The notes: generated by a model not told the origin, from the letters alone. A stretch of 41,756 bases of DNA from Deltaproteobacteria bacterium (GCA_024276465.1 JAJRXD010000098.1:1-41756); one strand, 5' to 3'; positions 30,596 to 36,761 are shown, counted from the first letter of the stretch. A program made the numbers and translations.

Positions 30596-31186
30596 TCACT
30601 TTTTTGACTTCCAGAAAATTTCAGACATATCCAGAAAATTTTTCAGGATCTGTTTTCCCTGACGGGTTAAAATTGATTCAGGATGAAACTGAATGCCCTC
30701 AACAAAATATTTTTTATGCCTTATCCCCATAATTTCCCCCTGCTTTGTGTGCGCAGTAATTTTCAGGCTGGCTGGAAGACTGCTTTTTTCGACAATCAGA
30801 GAATGGTAACGTGTTGCCTCAAAGGGATTGGGTATGCCCTTAAACAGTTTTCTGTTGTTATGAAAGATAACAGACATTTTCCCATGCATAATTCTCGGGG
30901 CTCTGGTTATTTTTGCTCCAAAAGCCTCGCCGATACACTGATGGCCTAAACACACCCCTAAAATGGGATATCTGTCTTTGAACCTCTTTATTATGTTCAG
31001 GGAAATTCCAGCATCAGCAGGTCTTCCCGGGCCAGGTGAAATAACTATTTTTTGAGGGTTAAGATTGTCAATCTCTGTAAGGGTAATTTTGTCATTCCTG
31101 AATACTTTAATCTCTTCCCCAAGCTCACCAAAATACTGAACAAGGTTATAAGTAAACGAATCGTAGTTATCAATCATTAAAAGCAT
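30596..31186 (-). CDS. trpG: Anthranilate synthase glutamine amidotransferase subunit
   Basis: It supplies ammonia from glutamine to TrpE. The 196-residue class I amidotransferase has the triad Cys79 (LGVCLGHQ), His168 and Glu170 (GIQFHPES), plus the [16 protein letters not shown] start and [10 protein letters not shown]. The start codon follows the trpE stop directly (TAA then ATG), so translation is probably coupled. In some bacteria the same protein also serves PabB; no pabB is nearby. Confidence 0.96.
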   Translation of the reverse strand: MLLMIDNYDSFTYNLVQYFGELGEEIKVFRNDKITLTEIDNLNPQKIVISPGPGRPADAGISLNIIKRFKDRYPILGVCLGHQCIGEAFGAKITRAPRIMHGKMSVIFHNNRKLFKGIPNPFEATRYHSLIVEKSSLPASLKITAHTKQGEIMGIRHKKYFVEGIQFHPESILTRQGKQILKNFLDMSEIFWKSKK

Positions 31187-32671
31187 TTAAAGACCTTCAT
31201 ACGCTTTGTTAATAGCTTTGATCATGCCTTTTGCCTTGTTTACAGTTTCTAAATATTCATTTTCAGGATCAGAGTCCATCACAACACCACCGCCAGCCTG
31301 AATATAAATTTTTCCATTTTTTACAAACATGGTTCTTATTGTAATGCAGAAATCCATATTGCCGGAAAATCCGAAATAACCCACTGATCCTGCGTAGGGC
31401 CCTCTTTTATGCTTTTCAAGCTCATCAATTATCTCCATGGCCCTTATCTTTGGAGCTCCTGACACAGTACCAGCCGGAAAACATGCTCTGAACACATCAT
31501 ATGCATCCCTGCCCTTTTCAAGTATTCCATTGACATTGGAAACAAGATGCATCACGTGGGAATACCTCTCAACAATCATGAATTCGTCAACAGATACACT
31601 ACCCATTTCAGCAACTCTTCCAACATCGTTTCGACCAAGGTCTACCAGCATAACATGCTCGGCAATTTCTTTCGGATCATTTTTAAGATCGTTTTCAAAC
31701 CCGTAATCCTCTTTTTTATCAGTACCCCTGGGCCTTGTGCCTGCAATAGGTCTGACAACAACCTCACTGCCTTCAAGACGCACAAGAACCTCTGGTGAAG
31801 ACCCTACAATGAAATCATCACCAAGCTTCAGATAATACATGTAAGGTGAGGGGTTCACAACACGCAAAGAGCGGTAAAGATCAAAAGGGTCTGTCTTCAG
31901 GTCTGTTTCAAAACGCTGGGAAGGTACAACCTGAATAATGTCTCCGGCACGTATGTATTTTTTTGCCTTTTCAACAATTTTTTTATAATCGCTAATTTTA
32001 AAGTTTGATTTTATTTCAACCTTTTTTGGCTTATCATTTTTAGCAATTTTCCTTAATGGCTTGTTAAGCAAACTGATTATCTTATCTATTGCAGTAATTG
32101 CCCTGCGATAGACAGCATCCAGCGAGTGTTTTGTGTTAAGATGAACATTGCAGACAACCTTAACATTGTGCTTAAGATTGTCAAAAACAAGTATGGTATC
32201 AGTAATCATTAAATAGGAGTCATACCAGTCCAGGTCATCTTCAGTGTCATCAGGAAGGTTTTCGAAAAATCTGACCATATCATAAGCTATATAGCCCACA
32301 GCACCCCCGAAAAAACGGGGCAAGCCCTCAACCTCAACAGGATTATAACCTGCCATAATGTTGCTTAGAACTGAAAGCGGATCATCGGATAAAATATCCT
32401 CAGTTTTTTTTCCTCTGATTATTGTAATGTTTTTACCTTTGCTCCTGAAGATTATGGATGGGTTGAAACCTAAAAAACTGTATTGTGCCCATTTTTCACC
32501 ACCTTCAATACTTTCAAGAAGAAAGCAGTGTTCGGATCTGTTCAGTTTCATAAAAGCAGACACAGGGGTTTCAGTATCAGCAAGAATTTCCCTGTATACG
32601 GGTATCAGGTTCCCTTTTTTTGCCTTTTTTTTAAACTCGGTTAAGCTGGGGTAGTAATCTTTTTTGCTCAT
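31187..32671 (-). CDS. trpE: Anthranilate synthase component I
   Basis: It converts chorismate to anthranilate with TrpG. It has about 494 residues. The feedback site motif LLES (in HCFLLESIEGGEKWAQYSFLG) predicts inhibition by tryptophan. Catalytic motifs are present: GDIIQVVPSQRF, PSPYMYYL, VGSSPEVLVR, RPIAGTRPRG, HVMLVDLGRNDVGRV, FRACFPAGTVSGAPK and IQAGGGVV. I chose the ATG at 32671; an in-frame TTG at 32686 has AAGGG close by and cannot be excluded. The first residues, YYPSLTEFKKKAKK, recur in the relE-like gene at 36.6 kb. It is the first gene of the trp cluster; no Trp-rich leader peptide is visible upstream. Confidence 0.96.
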   Translation of the reverse strand: MSKKDYYPSLTEFKKKAKKGNLIPVYREILADTETPVSAFMKLNRSEHCFLLESIEGGEKWAQYSFLGFNPSIIFRSKGKNITIIRGKKTEDILSDDPLSVLSNIMAGYNPVEVEGLPRFFGGAVGYIAYDMVRFFENLPDDTEDDLDWYDSYLMITDTILVFDNLKHNVKVVCNVHLNTKHSLDAVYRRAITAIDKIISLLNKPLRKIAKNDKPKKVEIKSNFKISDYKKIVEKAKKYIRAGDIIQVVPSQRFETDLKTDPFDLYRSLRVVNPSPYMYYLKLGDDFIVGSSPEVLVRLEGSEVVVRPIAGTRPRGTDKKEDYGFENDLKNDPKEIAEHVMLVDLGRNDVGRVAEMGSVSVDEFMIVERYSHVMHLVSNVNGILEKGRDAYDVFRACFPAGTVSGAPKIRAMEIIDELEKHKRGPYAGSVGYFGFSGNMDFCITIRTMFVKNGKIYIQAGGGVVMDSDPENEYLETVNKAKGMIKAINKAYEGL

Positions 32672-32699
32672 AAATTTTTTAACCAATTACCCTTTTTAT

Positions 32700-32729
32700 A
32701 TTTTAGCAGACAAATTCTAAGGCGGTAAA
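32700..32729 (-). promoter_or_regulatory. Candidate sigma70 promoter for trpE
   Basis: The minus strand has TTTACC (32724-32729), an 18-bp spacer, then TAAAAT (32700-32705), 4/6 and 5/6 matches. A start near 32693 leaves only a short leader, so classical ribosome-mediated attenuation is unlikely. The -35 box overlaps the conserved box of the neighbouring REP-like element. Confidence 0.4.
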
Positions 32730-32791
32730 GATTTCTCCCTTCACAGACTGTGTCATAATAGGCTTCTGGTAGCCGCAGACTTTAGTCTGCG
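32726..32791 (+). repeat. REP-like element with GTAG head (copy 1)
   Basis: A conserved box (TAAAGATTTCTCCC ... ACAGACTGTGTCATAA) is followed by GTAG (32769-32772) and a perfect 8-bp palindrome CGCAGACT-TT-AGTCTGCG (32774-32791). Copies with the same box and head occur at 39.33-39.40 kb and, inverted, at 39.43-39.48 kb. GTAG or GGAG followed by a palindrome is the form of REP sequences mobilised by RAYT transposases; no such gene is in the window. Confidence 0.7.
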
Positions 32792-32804
32792 TTAAGTTCT
32801 GATT

Positions 32805-32882
32805 TTATTGCAAGCATGTGACTGACGTCAACAACTTTTTAAATGCTGCCTTTTCGTGGTCCAATACGGGGAATATCCTCAT
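32805..32882 (-). pseudogene. 25-codon stub in the toxin position after the RHH antitoxin
   Basis: This ORF begins at an ATG overlapping the antitoxin stop (ATGA), exactly as a toxin gene would, and reads MRIFPVLDHEKAAFKKLL before ending 25 codons later, short of the REP element. The start vaguely resembles that of PIN toxins (hydrophobic strand with an Asp), but no active-site set is present. I infer the remnant of a deleted toxin gene; a genuine micro-ORF is possible. Confidence 0.4.
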
Positions 32883-33100
32883 GAAATTTTGGAGAAAACA
32901 TCTTTGTCAGTTAAGAATCCACGGGCGTCGGCAAAAGGCATAATTCTTTTTCGAAGAATTTCAAACTGGCTGATTCGCAGCTGTCGCCGCAAAGCCTCGC
33001 GTGCAATTTCACTCCGGCTTTTTCCTGCTTGCCCGCTGGTTTTGGACAATAATTTGTCGAGGGCCTTATCCAACCGAATTGTAAGAACGGAAGTTTTCAT
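32879..33100 (-). CDS. Ribbon-helix-helix antitoxin-like protein
   Basis: The 73-residue protein (from the ATG at 33100; an in-frame TTG lies 3 codons upstream) begins MKTSVLTIRLDKALDKLL, the beta-strand and first helix of the RHH/CopG DNA-binding fold. It is followed by GKSRSEIAREALRRQL, the second helix. The C-terminal part (ILRKRIMPFADARGFLTDKD) is the usual toxin-binding tail. It would repress its own promoter through a palindrome at 33108-33120. Its toxin partner seems lost, with only a 25-codon stub following. I find no clear Shine-Dalgarno sequence. Confidence 0.8.
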   Translation of the reverse strand: MKTSVLTIRLDKALDKLLSKTSGQAGKSRSEIAREALRRQLRISQFEILRKRIMPFADARGFLTDKDVFSKIS

Positions 33101-33107
33101 GTCTAAC

Positions 33108-33154
33108 AATGTAATACATTAATATGTTTTTGTCATGGTCATAATAATCTTAAC
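33108..33154 (-). promoter_or_regulatory. Operator-like palindrome and promoter region of the RHH antitoxin (copy A of a 47-bp repeat)
   Basis: AATGTA-A-TACATT (33108-33120) is a perfect 13-bp palindrome 7 bases before the antitoxin ATG, a usual place for an RHH operator. The 47 bp from 33108 match 35908-35954 at 38 positions without gaps. The next stretch up to 33249 has no gene; it contains only low-complexity and repeat-like sequence. Confidence 0.55.
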
Positions 33155-33249
33155 ACCCTTTTCTTGAGCCGCAGAAGCACACAGACAGGCGCAGACAAGG
33201 GAGATATAAGCGCGAAAGGAATTGGACAAAGGCACAAGGTAAAAAAAGC

Positions 33250-33323
33250 CCCGGAATTAACCTGTAAAGGTTTCATAAAAGGCTGATGCTTTAACTCCGG
33301 AAGAGTACAAAACTGAGTTTTTG
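33250..33323 (+). repeat. 74-bp dispersed repeat, copy A
   Basis: The 74 bases from CCCGGAATTAACCTG to the end of AAAACTGAGTTTTTG match 34344-34417 at 72 positions, the two differences being T/C transitions. Both copies lie outside genes, one on each side of vapBC. Reading them as protein gives two similar short ORFs on the minus strand, which I regard as an artefact of the DNA repeat. Confidence 0.9.
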
Positions 33324-33356
33324 GCATTATTATTTTGAGATATTACCTGGAAAGAT

Positions 33357-33386
33357 TTGACATTTACAGGATTGCATTTATATAAT
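33357..33386 (+). promoter_or_regulatory. Consensus sigma70 promoter of vapBC
   Basis: TTGACA (33357-33362), an 18-bp spacer and TATAAT (33381-33386): both hexamers are perfect. Two ATGACAT direct repeats (33385-33391 and 33408-33414, 23 bp apart) overlap the -10 and the start region and may be the VapBC operator. It is the strongest-looking promoter in the window. Confidence 0.75.
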
Positions 33387-33431
33387 GACATGAAGAGGCA
33401 TCATATTATGACATCATTTTGGGAGTAGGCT

Positions 33432-33695
33432 ATGAAGACAATCACTGTACGTGGTATTGAAGAACCGCTTGCAAAAAAGCTGAAACAGGCAGCGGGGAAA
33501 CAGGCTAAGAGTGTTAACAGATTTATAATAGATATGCTCAGGCAAAATCTGGGCTTACAACAGAAAGAAAAAAAATATACAATCGTCCATCACGATCTGG
33601 ATCATCTTTTCGGTAAGTGGACAAAGGATGAATTCAACAGAATCCGACAGAAGATTGAACGGGAAAGAAAAATAGACAAGGAGCTCTGGGGTTGA
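33432..33695 (+). CDS. vapB: VapB-type ribbon-helix-helix antitoxin
   Basis: The 87-residue protein begins MKTITVRGIEEPLAKKLKQAA, followed by KSVNRFIIDMLRQNL, an RHH DNA-binding fold of the FitA/VapB kind. A charged C-terminal region (HHDLDHLFGKWTKDEFNRI) would wrap the toxin. GGGAGTAGG precedes the ATG. Its stop overlaps the vapC TTG start by 4 nt, the normal antitoxin-toxin arrangement. A consensus promoter lies upstream. Since vapC is frameshifted, this may now act as an orphan repressor. Confidence 0.88.
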   Translation: MKTITVRGIEEPLAKKLKQAAGKQAKSVNRFIIDMLRQNLGLQQKEKKYTIVHHDLDHLFGKWTKDEFNRIRQKIERERKIDKELWG

Positions 33696-34092
33696 TAAAC
33701 CTGCTTATAGATACAAATATTTACTCTCATGCGCTGAGAGGAAGCGAGGATGTTATAAGAATCCTGCAAGGGGTTAGCAGAATCGGAATTTGTTCAATAA
33801 GTGTCGGGGAACTGCTTTCAGGTTTTAAAGGAGGAAGAAAGGAGCGAGAAAGGAGCGAGAAAACAGGAGGGAACTTGAAGAGTTCCTGGATTCACCACGT
33901 GTTGTTGTTTATGCCGTAGATGAAGATACTGCAGAATATTATGCAGATATTCTGAACAGCATGAAAAACAAGGGCAGACCAATTCCAACAAATGATATCT
34001 GGATTGCTGCTGTTGCGTTTCAACATGCTTTGAAACTGTTTTCGATGGATGGCCATTTTAAGAATATTCCGGGGTTAATGCTTGTTTCATGA
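33692..34092 (+). pseudogene. vapC: VapC-type PIN-domain toxin, frameshifted
   Basis: PIN toxins are small ribonucleases that cleave tRNA or rRNA. From the TTG at 33692 the frame reads INLLIDTNIYSHALRG ... CSISVGELLSGFKGG and then goes off at an 11-bp tandem duplication, ending early at 33919. In the next frame the rest of the PIN domain continues to a stop at 34090-34092: RRELEEFLDSPRVVVYAV, PTNDIWIAAVA, LFSMDGHF. Across the two frames all four acidic active-site residues are kept (Asp in LIDTN, Glu in GELL, Asp in TNDIW, Asp in SMDGHF). Removing one repeat copy restores a single 129-residue protein. As written it should be inactive. Confidence 0.88.
33841..33862 (+). repeat. 11-bp tandem duplication that frameshifts vapC
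   Basis: GGAGCGAGAAA occurs twice in a row (33841-33851 and 33852-33862). Eleven is not a multiple of three, so one copy gives the open toxin frame and two copies give early termination. The surrounding sequence is also purine-rich (AGGAAGAAA before, AACAGGAGGGAA after), which favours slippage. Confidence 0.92.
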
Positions 34093-34118
34093 CGTCAAAG
34101 GAGACATAAATCACAAAA

Positions 34119-34158
34119 CAAAGGTTTAAGACCCTTTTCTCAGGCACTTAAACCTTTG
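34119..34158. repeat. Inverted repeat downstream of vapC
   Basis: CAAAGGTTTAAG (34119-34130) and its exact reverse complement (34147-34158) are separated by 16 bases. A stable hairpin 26 bases after the vapC stop could end vapBC transcription, although no T run follows. I see no genes between 34093 and 34636; this stretch holds this hairpin, REP-like palindromes, one copy of the 74-bp repeat and the AAA-ATPase promoter region. Confidence 0.6.
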
Positions 34159-34223
34159 TGGAACGGTATTAAAGACTTAAGGACAGGGACAAAGGATTAG
34201 AGGATTGAAGCAAAACAGATGCA

Positions 34224-34241
34224 GGAGCGCATTCATGCGCG
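34224..34241 (+). repeat. REP-like element with GGAG head
   Basis: GGAG is followed by the palindrome GCGCAT-TC-ATGCGC (34227-34240). The close relative at 36696-36712 has the same GCAGGAGCGC start and compensated stem bases (GCGCCT-TC-AGGCGC). The following sequence to about 34300 (CATCCGCCTTCGC, CTGCGAGCTACGG) looks like another repeat fragment. Confidence 0.6.
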
Positions 34242-34343
34242 AAGGGGTTGGCAGAGGCATCCGCCTTCGCTCTGCGAGCTACGGTTGGACAGGCATCTAA
34301 AGGAAATGTCAATTGGCAATGGCCGGCAGGTCAGTGGAGTTAA

Positions 34344-34417
34344 CCCGGAATTAACCTGTAAAGGTTTCATAAAAGGCTGACGCCTTAACTCCGGAAGAGT
34401 ACAAAACTGAGTTTTTG
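34344..34417 (+). repeat. 74-bp dispersed repeat, copy B
   Basis: It is the partner of 33250-33323 (72 of 74 identical). Next to it, at about 34440-34462, is a short inverted repeat with TCCCGAA and TTCGGGA. Both copies are followed within about 100 bases by TGGCATTATTA, so copy B may have gained, or copy A lost, the sequence between. Confidence 0.9.
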
Positions 34418-34566
34418 ACCGGAACGTGCCGCGCAAGCCCCGTCCCGAATCCTTTCGGGATAGGAGGGGAGCTTCACATTTTCTTTTTTGAACTTCATTT
34501 GGCATTTGGATTTTGAACCCTGGCATTATTACTGCTCACAGAGAAAAACATCACCCTGTCAATAAA

Positions 34567-34629
34567 CCATAATAATTGAATAATTGCCATATTAATTGTT
34601 ATTGACAATTAAAATTATTATGGTAAACT
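34567..34629 (+). promoter_or_regulatory. Promoter and nested inverted repeats before the AAA ATPase
   Basis: TTGACA (34602-34607) is followed by 16 bp and TAAACT (34624-34629). A perfect 11-bp inverted repeat (CCATAATAATT at 34567-34577; its complement at 34613-34623) brackets the -35, and a smaller one, AATTGT/ACAATT, is nested inside. Transcription would begin about at the ATG itself (34637), which lacks a Shine-Dalgarno, so a leaderless message is plausible. Confidence 0.5.
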
Positions 34630-34636
34630 TAGCTGT

Positions 34637-35893
34637 ATGGGTGTTTATAAAAAAAGAGATATTGAGTCACATATCAATGATTATTTTGAAGTATTTCCCA
34701 TTGTGTCAATCACCGGACCAAGACAGTCAGGCAAATCAACATTAATAAATCATTACATCACAAAAAAATGGAACTATTACTCCCTTGATGACCGTGAGCT
34801 TTTGTTAAGAATCAAGGATGATCCCACCCTTTTTACAAAAACACTCAATACCAACATTGCCATTGATGAAGCACAGAAAGCCCCTGACCTGTTTCATGCA
34901 CTAAAAGCATTGGCAGACAGTGGTTTCCCGTTTAAAATTCTACTTTCCGGGTCAGCTAATTTTTTATTAATGAAATCGATCACAGAGTCTCTTGCCGGCA
35001 GAGTCGGCATATTACACTTATTACCCTTTTCACTGTCAGAAGCTTATGAACTACCTTCAAACACATTAATACAGACCTTCATAAATGCAAAATCCATCGA
35101 TGATCTTTTTCAGAAACTCCTTCAAAAAAAAAGTAGTCAAATCGCCGATAACATTCTTTTAGAATATATTTTCCAGGGGGGGTATCCTAAAATACATAGC
35201 CTCCACACCCAAAAGCACAAGTTGCTCTGGTTCCAAAACTATATCAGCACCTATATAGAAAAAGACCTTCGCGACCTTGCCCAGGTTGGTGACATAGACA
35301 TCTTTCAGAAAGTTTGCAGGCTGCTTGCTTTTCAAAGCGGCAACATTATCAACATGTCAAAAATTGCCGCAGGGGTCGGCCTCTCTGTACAAACCGTAAA
35401 AAGATATATCTCTATCCTGCAAACATCGTTTCAGTGCGCCTTACTCCCTGCATATTTTATCAACCAGAAAAAACAGATAATAAAGGCTCCGAAACTGTTC
35501 TACAGTGACACAGGCATTATTAATTATTTTATGCAAAACGACTCTATTGAAAAAATGACCCATACAGCCCAGTGGGGATCTGTTTTAGAAACATTTGTCT
35601 TTACAGAAATCTCAAAGGAAATACAGCGCCTGAACCCAAAACCTTCGCTTTATTACTGGCGAACAAATAATGGCGCTGAAGTAGATTTTGTCATTGAATG
35701 TAACAACAAACTGATTCCGATAGAAGTAAAAGGAAGTATACAGATAAAAAAACAGTCCTTGCGAGGCTTGAAGAGTTTTATTGCAACACAGAATCCAGGC
35801 TCAGTCCCTTTTGCTCTGGTATTATACATGGGTGATGAAATCATATATCTGGAAAAAGATACGATAGCAGTTCCGATAACAATGTTTTATTAG
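34637..35893 (+). CDS. AAA-family ATPase with DUF4143 C-terminal domain
   Basis: The 418-residue protein has an N-terminal AAA_14 domain: Walker A GPRQSGKST (27-35), Walker B IAIDEAQ (74-80), and a LSGSANFLL sensor-like motif. The C-terminal DUF4143 domain (about 200-400) contains the nuclease-like pattern YYWRTNNGAEVDFVIE ... IPIEVKGS, resembling a PD-(D/E)xK core. A central helix-turn-helix-like stretch (KIAAGVGLSVQTVKRYISIL) is typical of the family. Function is unknown; these genes are scattered and often sit in accessory regions. No ribosome site is visible, and the gene seems to be transcribed alone. Confidence 0.88.
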   Translation: MGVYKKRDIESHINDYFEVFPIVSITGPRQSGKSTLINHYITKKWNYYSLDDRELLLRIKDDPTLFTKTLNTNIAIDEAQKAPDLFHALKALADSGFPFKILLSGSANFLLMKSITESLAGRVGILHLLPFSLSEAYELPSNTLIQTFINAKSIDDLFQKLLQKKSSQIADNILLEYIFQGGYPKIHSLHTQKHKLLWFQNYISTYIEKDLRDLAQVGDIDIFQKVCRLLAFQSGNIINMSKIAAGVGLSVQTVKRYISILQTSFQCALLPAYFINQKKQIIKAPKLFYSDTGIINYFMQNDSIEKMTHTAQWGSVLETFVFTEISKEIQRLNPKPSLYYWRTNNGAEVDFVIECNNKLIPIEVKGSIQIKKQSLRGLKSFIATQNPGSVPFALVLYMGDEIIYLEKDTIAVPITMFY

Positions 35894-35907
35894 GGAAAGC
35901 GGATTCG

Positions 35908-35954
35908 GATGTAATACATCAACATATACTTGTTGAGGTCATAATAATCTTAAC
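35908..35954 (-). repeat. Orphan copy (B) of the antitoxin operator region
   Basis: Forty-seven bases matching 33108-33154 at 38 positions, including an exact GGTCATAATAATCTTAAC (35937-35954). The palindrome is kept with a compensating change at both ends: GATGTA-A-TACATC (35908-35920). No antitoxin gene follows on the minus strand; the ATPase 3' end lies there. The stretch 35955-36061 has no gene that I can support. Confidence 0.65.
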
Positions 35955-36061
35955 CACCCCTGCCCCATACTTATCATGGTTTTGTTCAGATTCAGGTTGT
36001 CCAAGTCAGCAAAGCCTGCAACGTCTCAACCTCACCACTGACTGTCTACTTTCGATATGTT

Positions 36062-36286
36062 CTACCTTTCTCTTCCTTCTCGAACAATATCCACTATTTC
36101 TTGTGTAGTGGTCGTAATATTCGCTTTAATCGATGGTACATCTAAAGGTGAAGAAGCGATCTTTTCCGGAACCAGCGCGAATGTTCGCCCGTCTTTCCTT
36201 CGAATTAGTACCTTTCCAGTATCTTCAGCCTGTTTAAGAACTACAGCGAGCTTTTGCCTGGCTTCTGAATAAGTATAAACCTGCAT
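36062..36286 (-). CDS. Phd/YefM-family antitoxin
   Basis: The 74-residue protein starts MQVYTYSEARQKLAVVLKQA, the Phd fold with its typical YSEAR start, and continues VLIRRKDGRTFALVPEK. The C-terminal tail (SPLDVPSIKANITTTTQEIVDIVREGRER) is the disordered toxin-neutralising part. I chose the ATG at 36286 because GGAGG lies 8 bases before it; earlier in-frame codons belong to a preceding PIN-toxin remnant. No toxin follows it downstream. The remnant just upstream ends one base before the ATG, so the original order may have been toxin first. Confidence 0.82.
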   Translation of the reverse strand: MQVYTYSEARQKLAVVLKQAEDTGKVLIRRKDGRTFALVPEKIASSPLDVPSIKANITTTTQEIVDIVREGRER

Positions 36287-36287
36287 T

Positions 36288-36395
36288 TTAGACCTCCATG
36301 GTTTTGACATTAAGATTTTGAGCAACTGTCTTTAGCTTACGATCCAACGTCAATAGCGGTGCTTTACATCTAATAGCACAATCCAGGAAATACAA
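36288..36395 (-). pseudogene. C-terminal remnant of a PIN-domain toxin
   Basis: Reading the minus strand from 36395 to the TAA at 36288-36290 gives a stretch containing FLDCAIRCKAPLLTLDRK and ending VKTMEV. This is the last helix-strand part of a PIN domain, with the APLLTLD motif (final active-site Asp). The N-terminal two thirds of the gene are missing: upstream the sequence becomes the relE-like gene in another frame. Its stop is one base from the Phd antitoxin ATG, whose GGAGG site lies in this remnant. Confidence 0.65.
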
Positions 36396-36597
36396 CTCGA
36401 TAATCTCCTATTCGCAGCCTGCATCTGTTCATACCTTTAAGTTTTTTTGATTGGGGGTGTGGGTAGGGATTTTTTCGCAAAGAAAGCATTGCCTTGTCAA
36501 TTTTAAGAAATTGCTCAGAGGGGATCTTGTCCAGTTCTTTTTTTGCCTTTTTTTTAAACTCGGTTAAGCTCGGGTAGTAAACTTTTTTCCCAATCAT
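36370..36597 (-). pseudogene. Chimeric, truncated RelE/ParE-like toxin gene with a trpE-derived start
   Basis: The reading frame has 75 codons. Residues about 19-69 (KKELDKIPSEQF ... NPYPHPQSKKLKG ... CRLRIGDYRVVF) are RelE-superfamily toxin sequence. Residues about 7-20 (YYPSLTEFKKKAKK) are identical to the TrpE N-terminus and are encoded by near-identical DNA. After RVVF the frame runs into the PIN remnant and ends PGLCY, so the last RelE strand, which normally carries a conserved aromatic/basic end, is missing. AGGA at about 10 nt precedes the ATG. The gene is probably inactive as a toxin, but the frame is open and it could still make a fusion protein. Confidence 0.78.
36537..36588 (-). 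repeat. 52-bp copy of the trpE 5' coding end
   Basis: Positions 36537-36588 match 32614-32665 at 50 of 52 bases, starting with 34 identical bases in a row. Both lie in the minus-strand reading frame and encode the same peptide. The difference at the proline codon is silent (CCC/CCG); the other changes Asp to Val. TrpE homologues commonly start with a YPSLEEF-like segment, so trpE is the likely donor. Confidence 0.92.
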
Positions 36598-36695
36598 TTA
36601 AAATCATCCTGATCTATCAGGATTCTGGTAGTTCTATTCAGTGGCTGAACGAAAAGTCCTGATTCAGGTTAAAATCTGATCAATAATTTTCTGCA

Positions 36696-36761
36696 GGAGC
36701 GCCTTCAGGCGCGATATTACGCAGCACAGGTCTGTTTTTCGCGGCTAAAGCCGACTCCTAC
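36696..36761. repeat. Convergent pair of REP-like elements (BIME-like)
   Basis: Left: GGAG (36696-36699) with palindrome GCGCCT-TC-AGGCGC (to 36712), plus strand. Right: GTAG on the minus strand (36758-36761) followed by GAGTCGGCTTTAGCCGCG, with palindrome CGGCTAAAGCCG (36742-36753). Two REPs in inverted orientation form a BIME-like unit. The 310-bp gap 36598-36907 between the relE-like gene and the helicase otherwise shows nothing coding. Confidence 0.72.

Noticed and set aside
32690-32820. Tryptophan attenuator or leader peptide before trpE
   Set aside because: No short ORF with Trp codons and no terminator/antiterminator pair; the only strong hairpin there belongs to the REP-like element upstream of the promoter candidate.
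33139-34526. Two minus-strand ORFs (33139-33327 and 34233-34526) that share a similar peptide around TQFCTLPEL
   Set aside because: The similarity comes only from the 74-bp DNA repeat; the rest of the two ORFs is unrelated, there are no ribosome sites, and they cross REP-like palindromes.
33432-35893. A defence island built around the AAA/DUF4143 ATPase and VapBC
   Set aside because: Only one ATPase of a scattered family and decayed toxin-antitoxin modules are present; no nuclease, methylase or sensor partners in a shared operon support a defence system.
36370-36597. Treating the relE-like frame as an intact RelE toxin paired with the Phd antitoxin
   Set aside because: The last RelE strand is missing, the start is trpE-derived, and a PIN-toxin remnant lies between it and the antitoxin, so the pair is not an original module.
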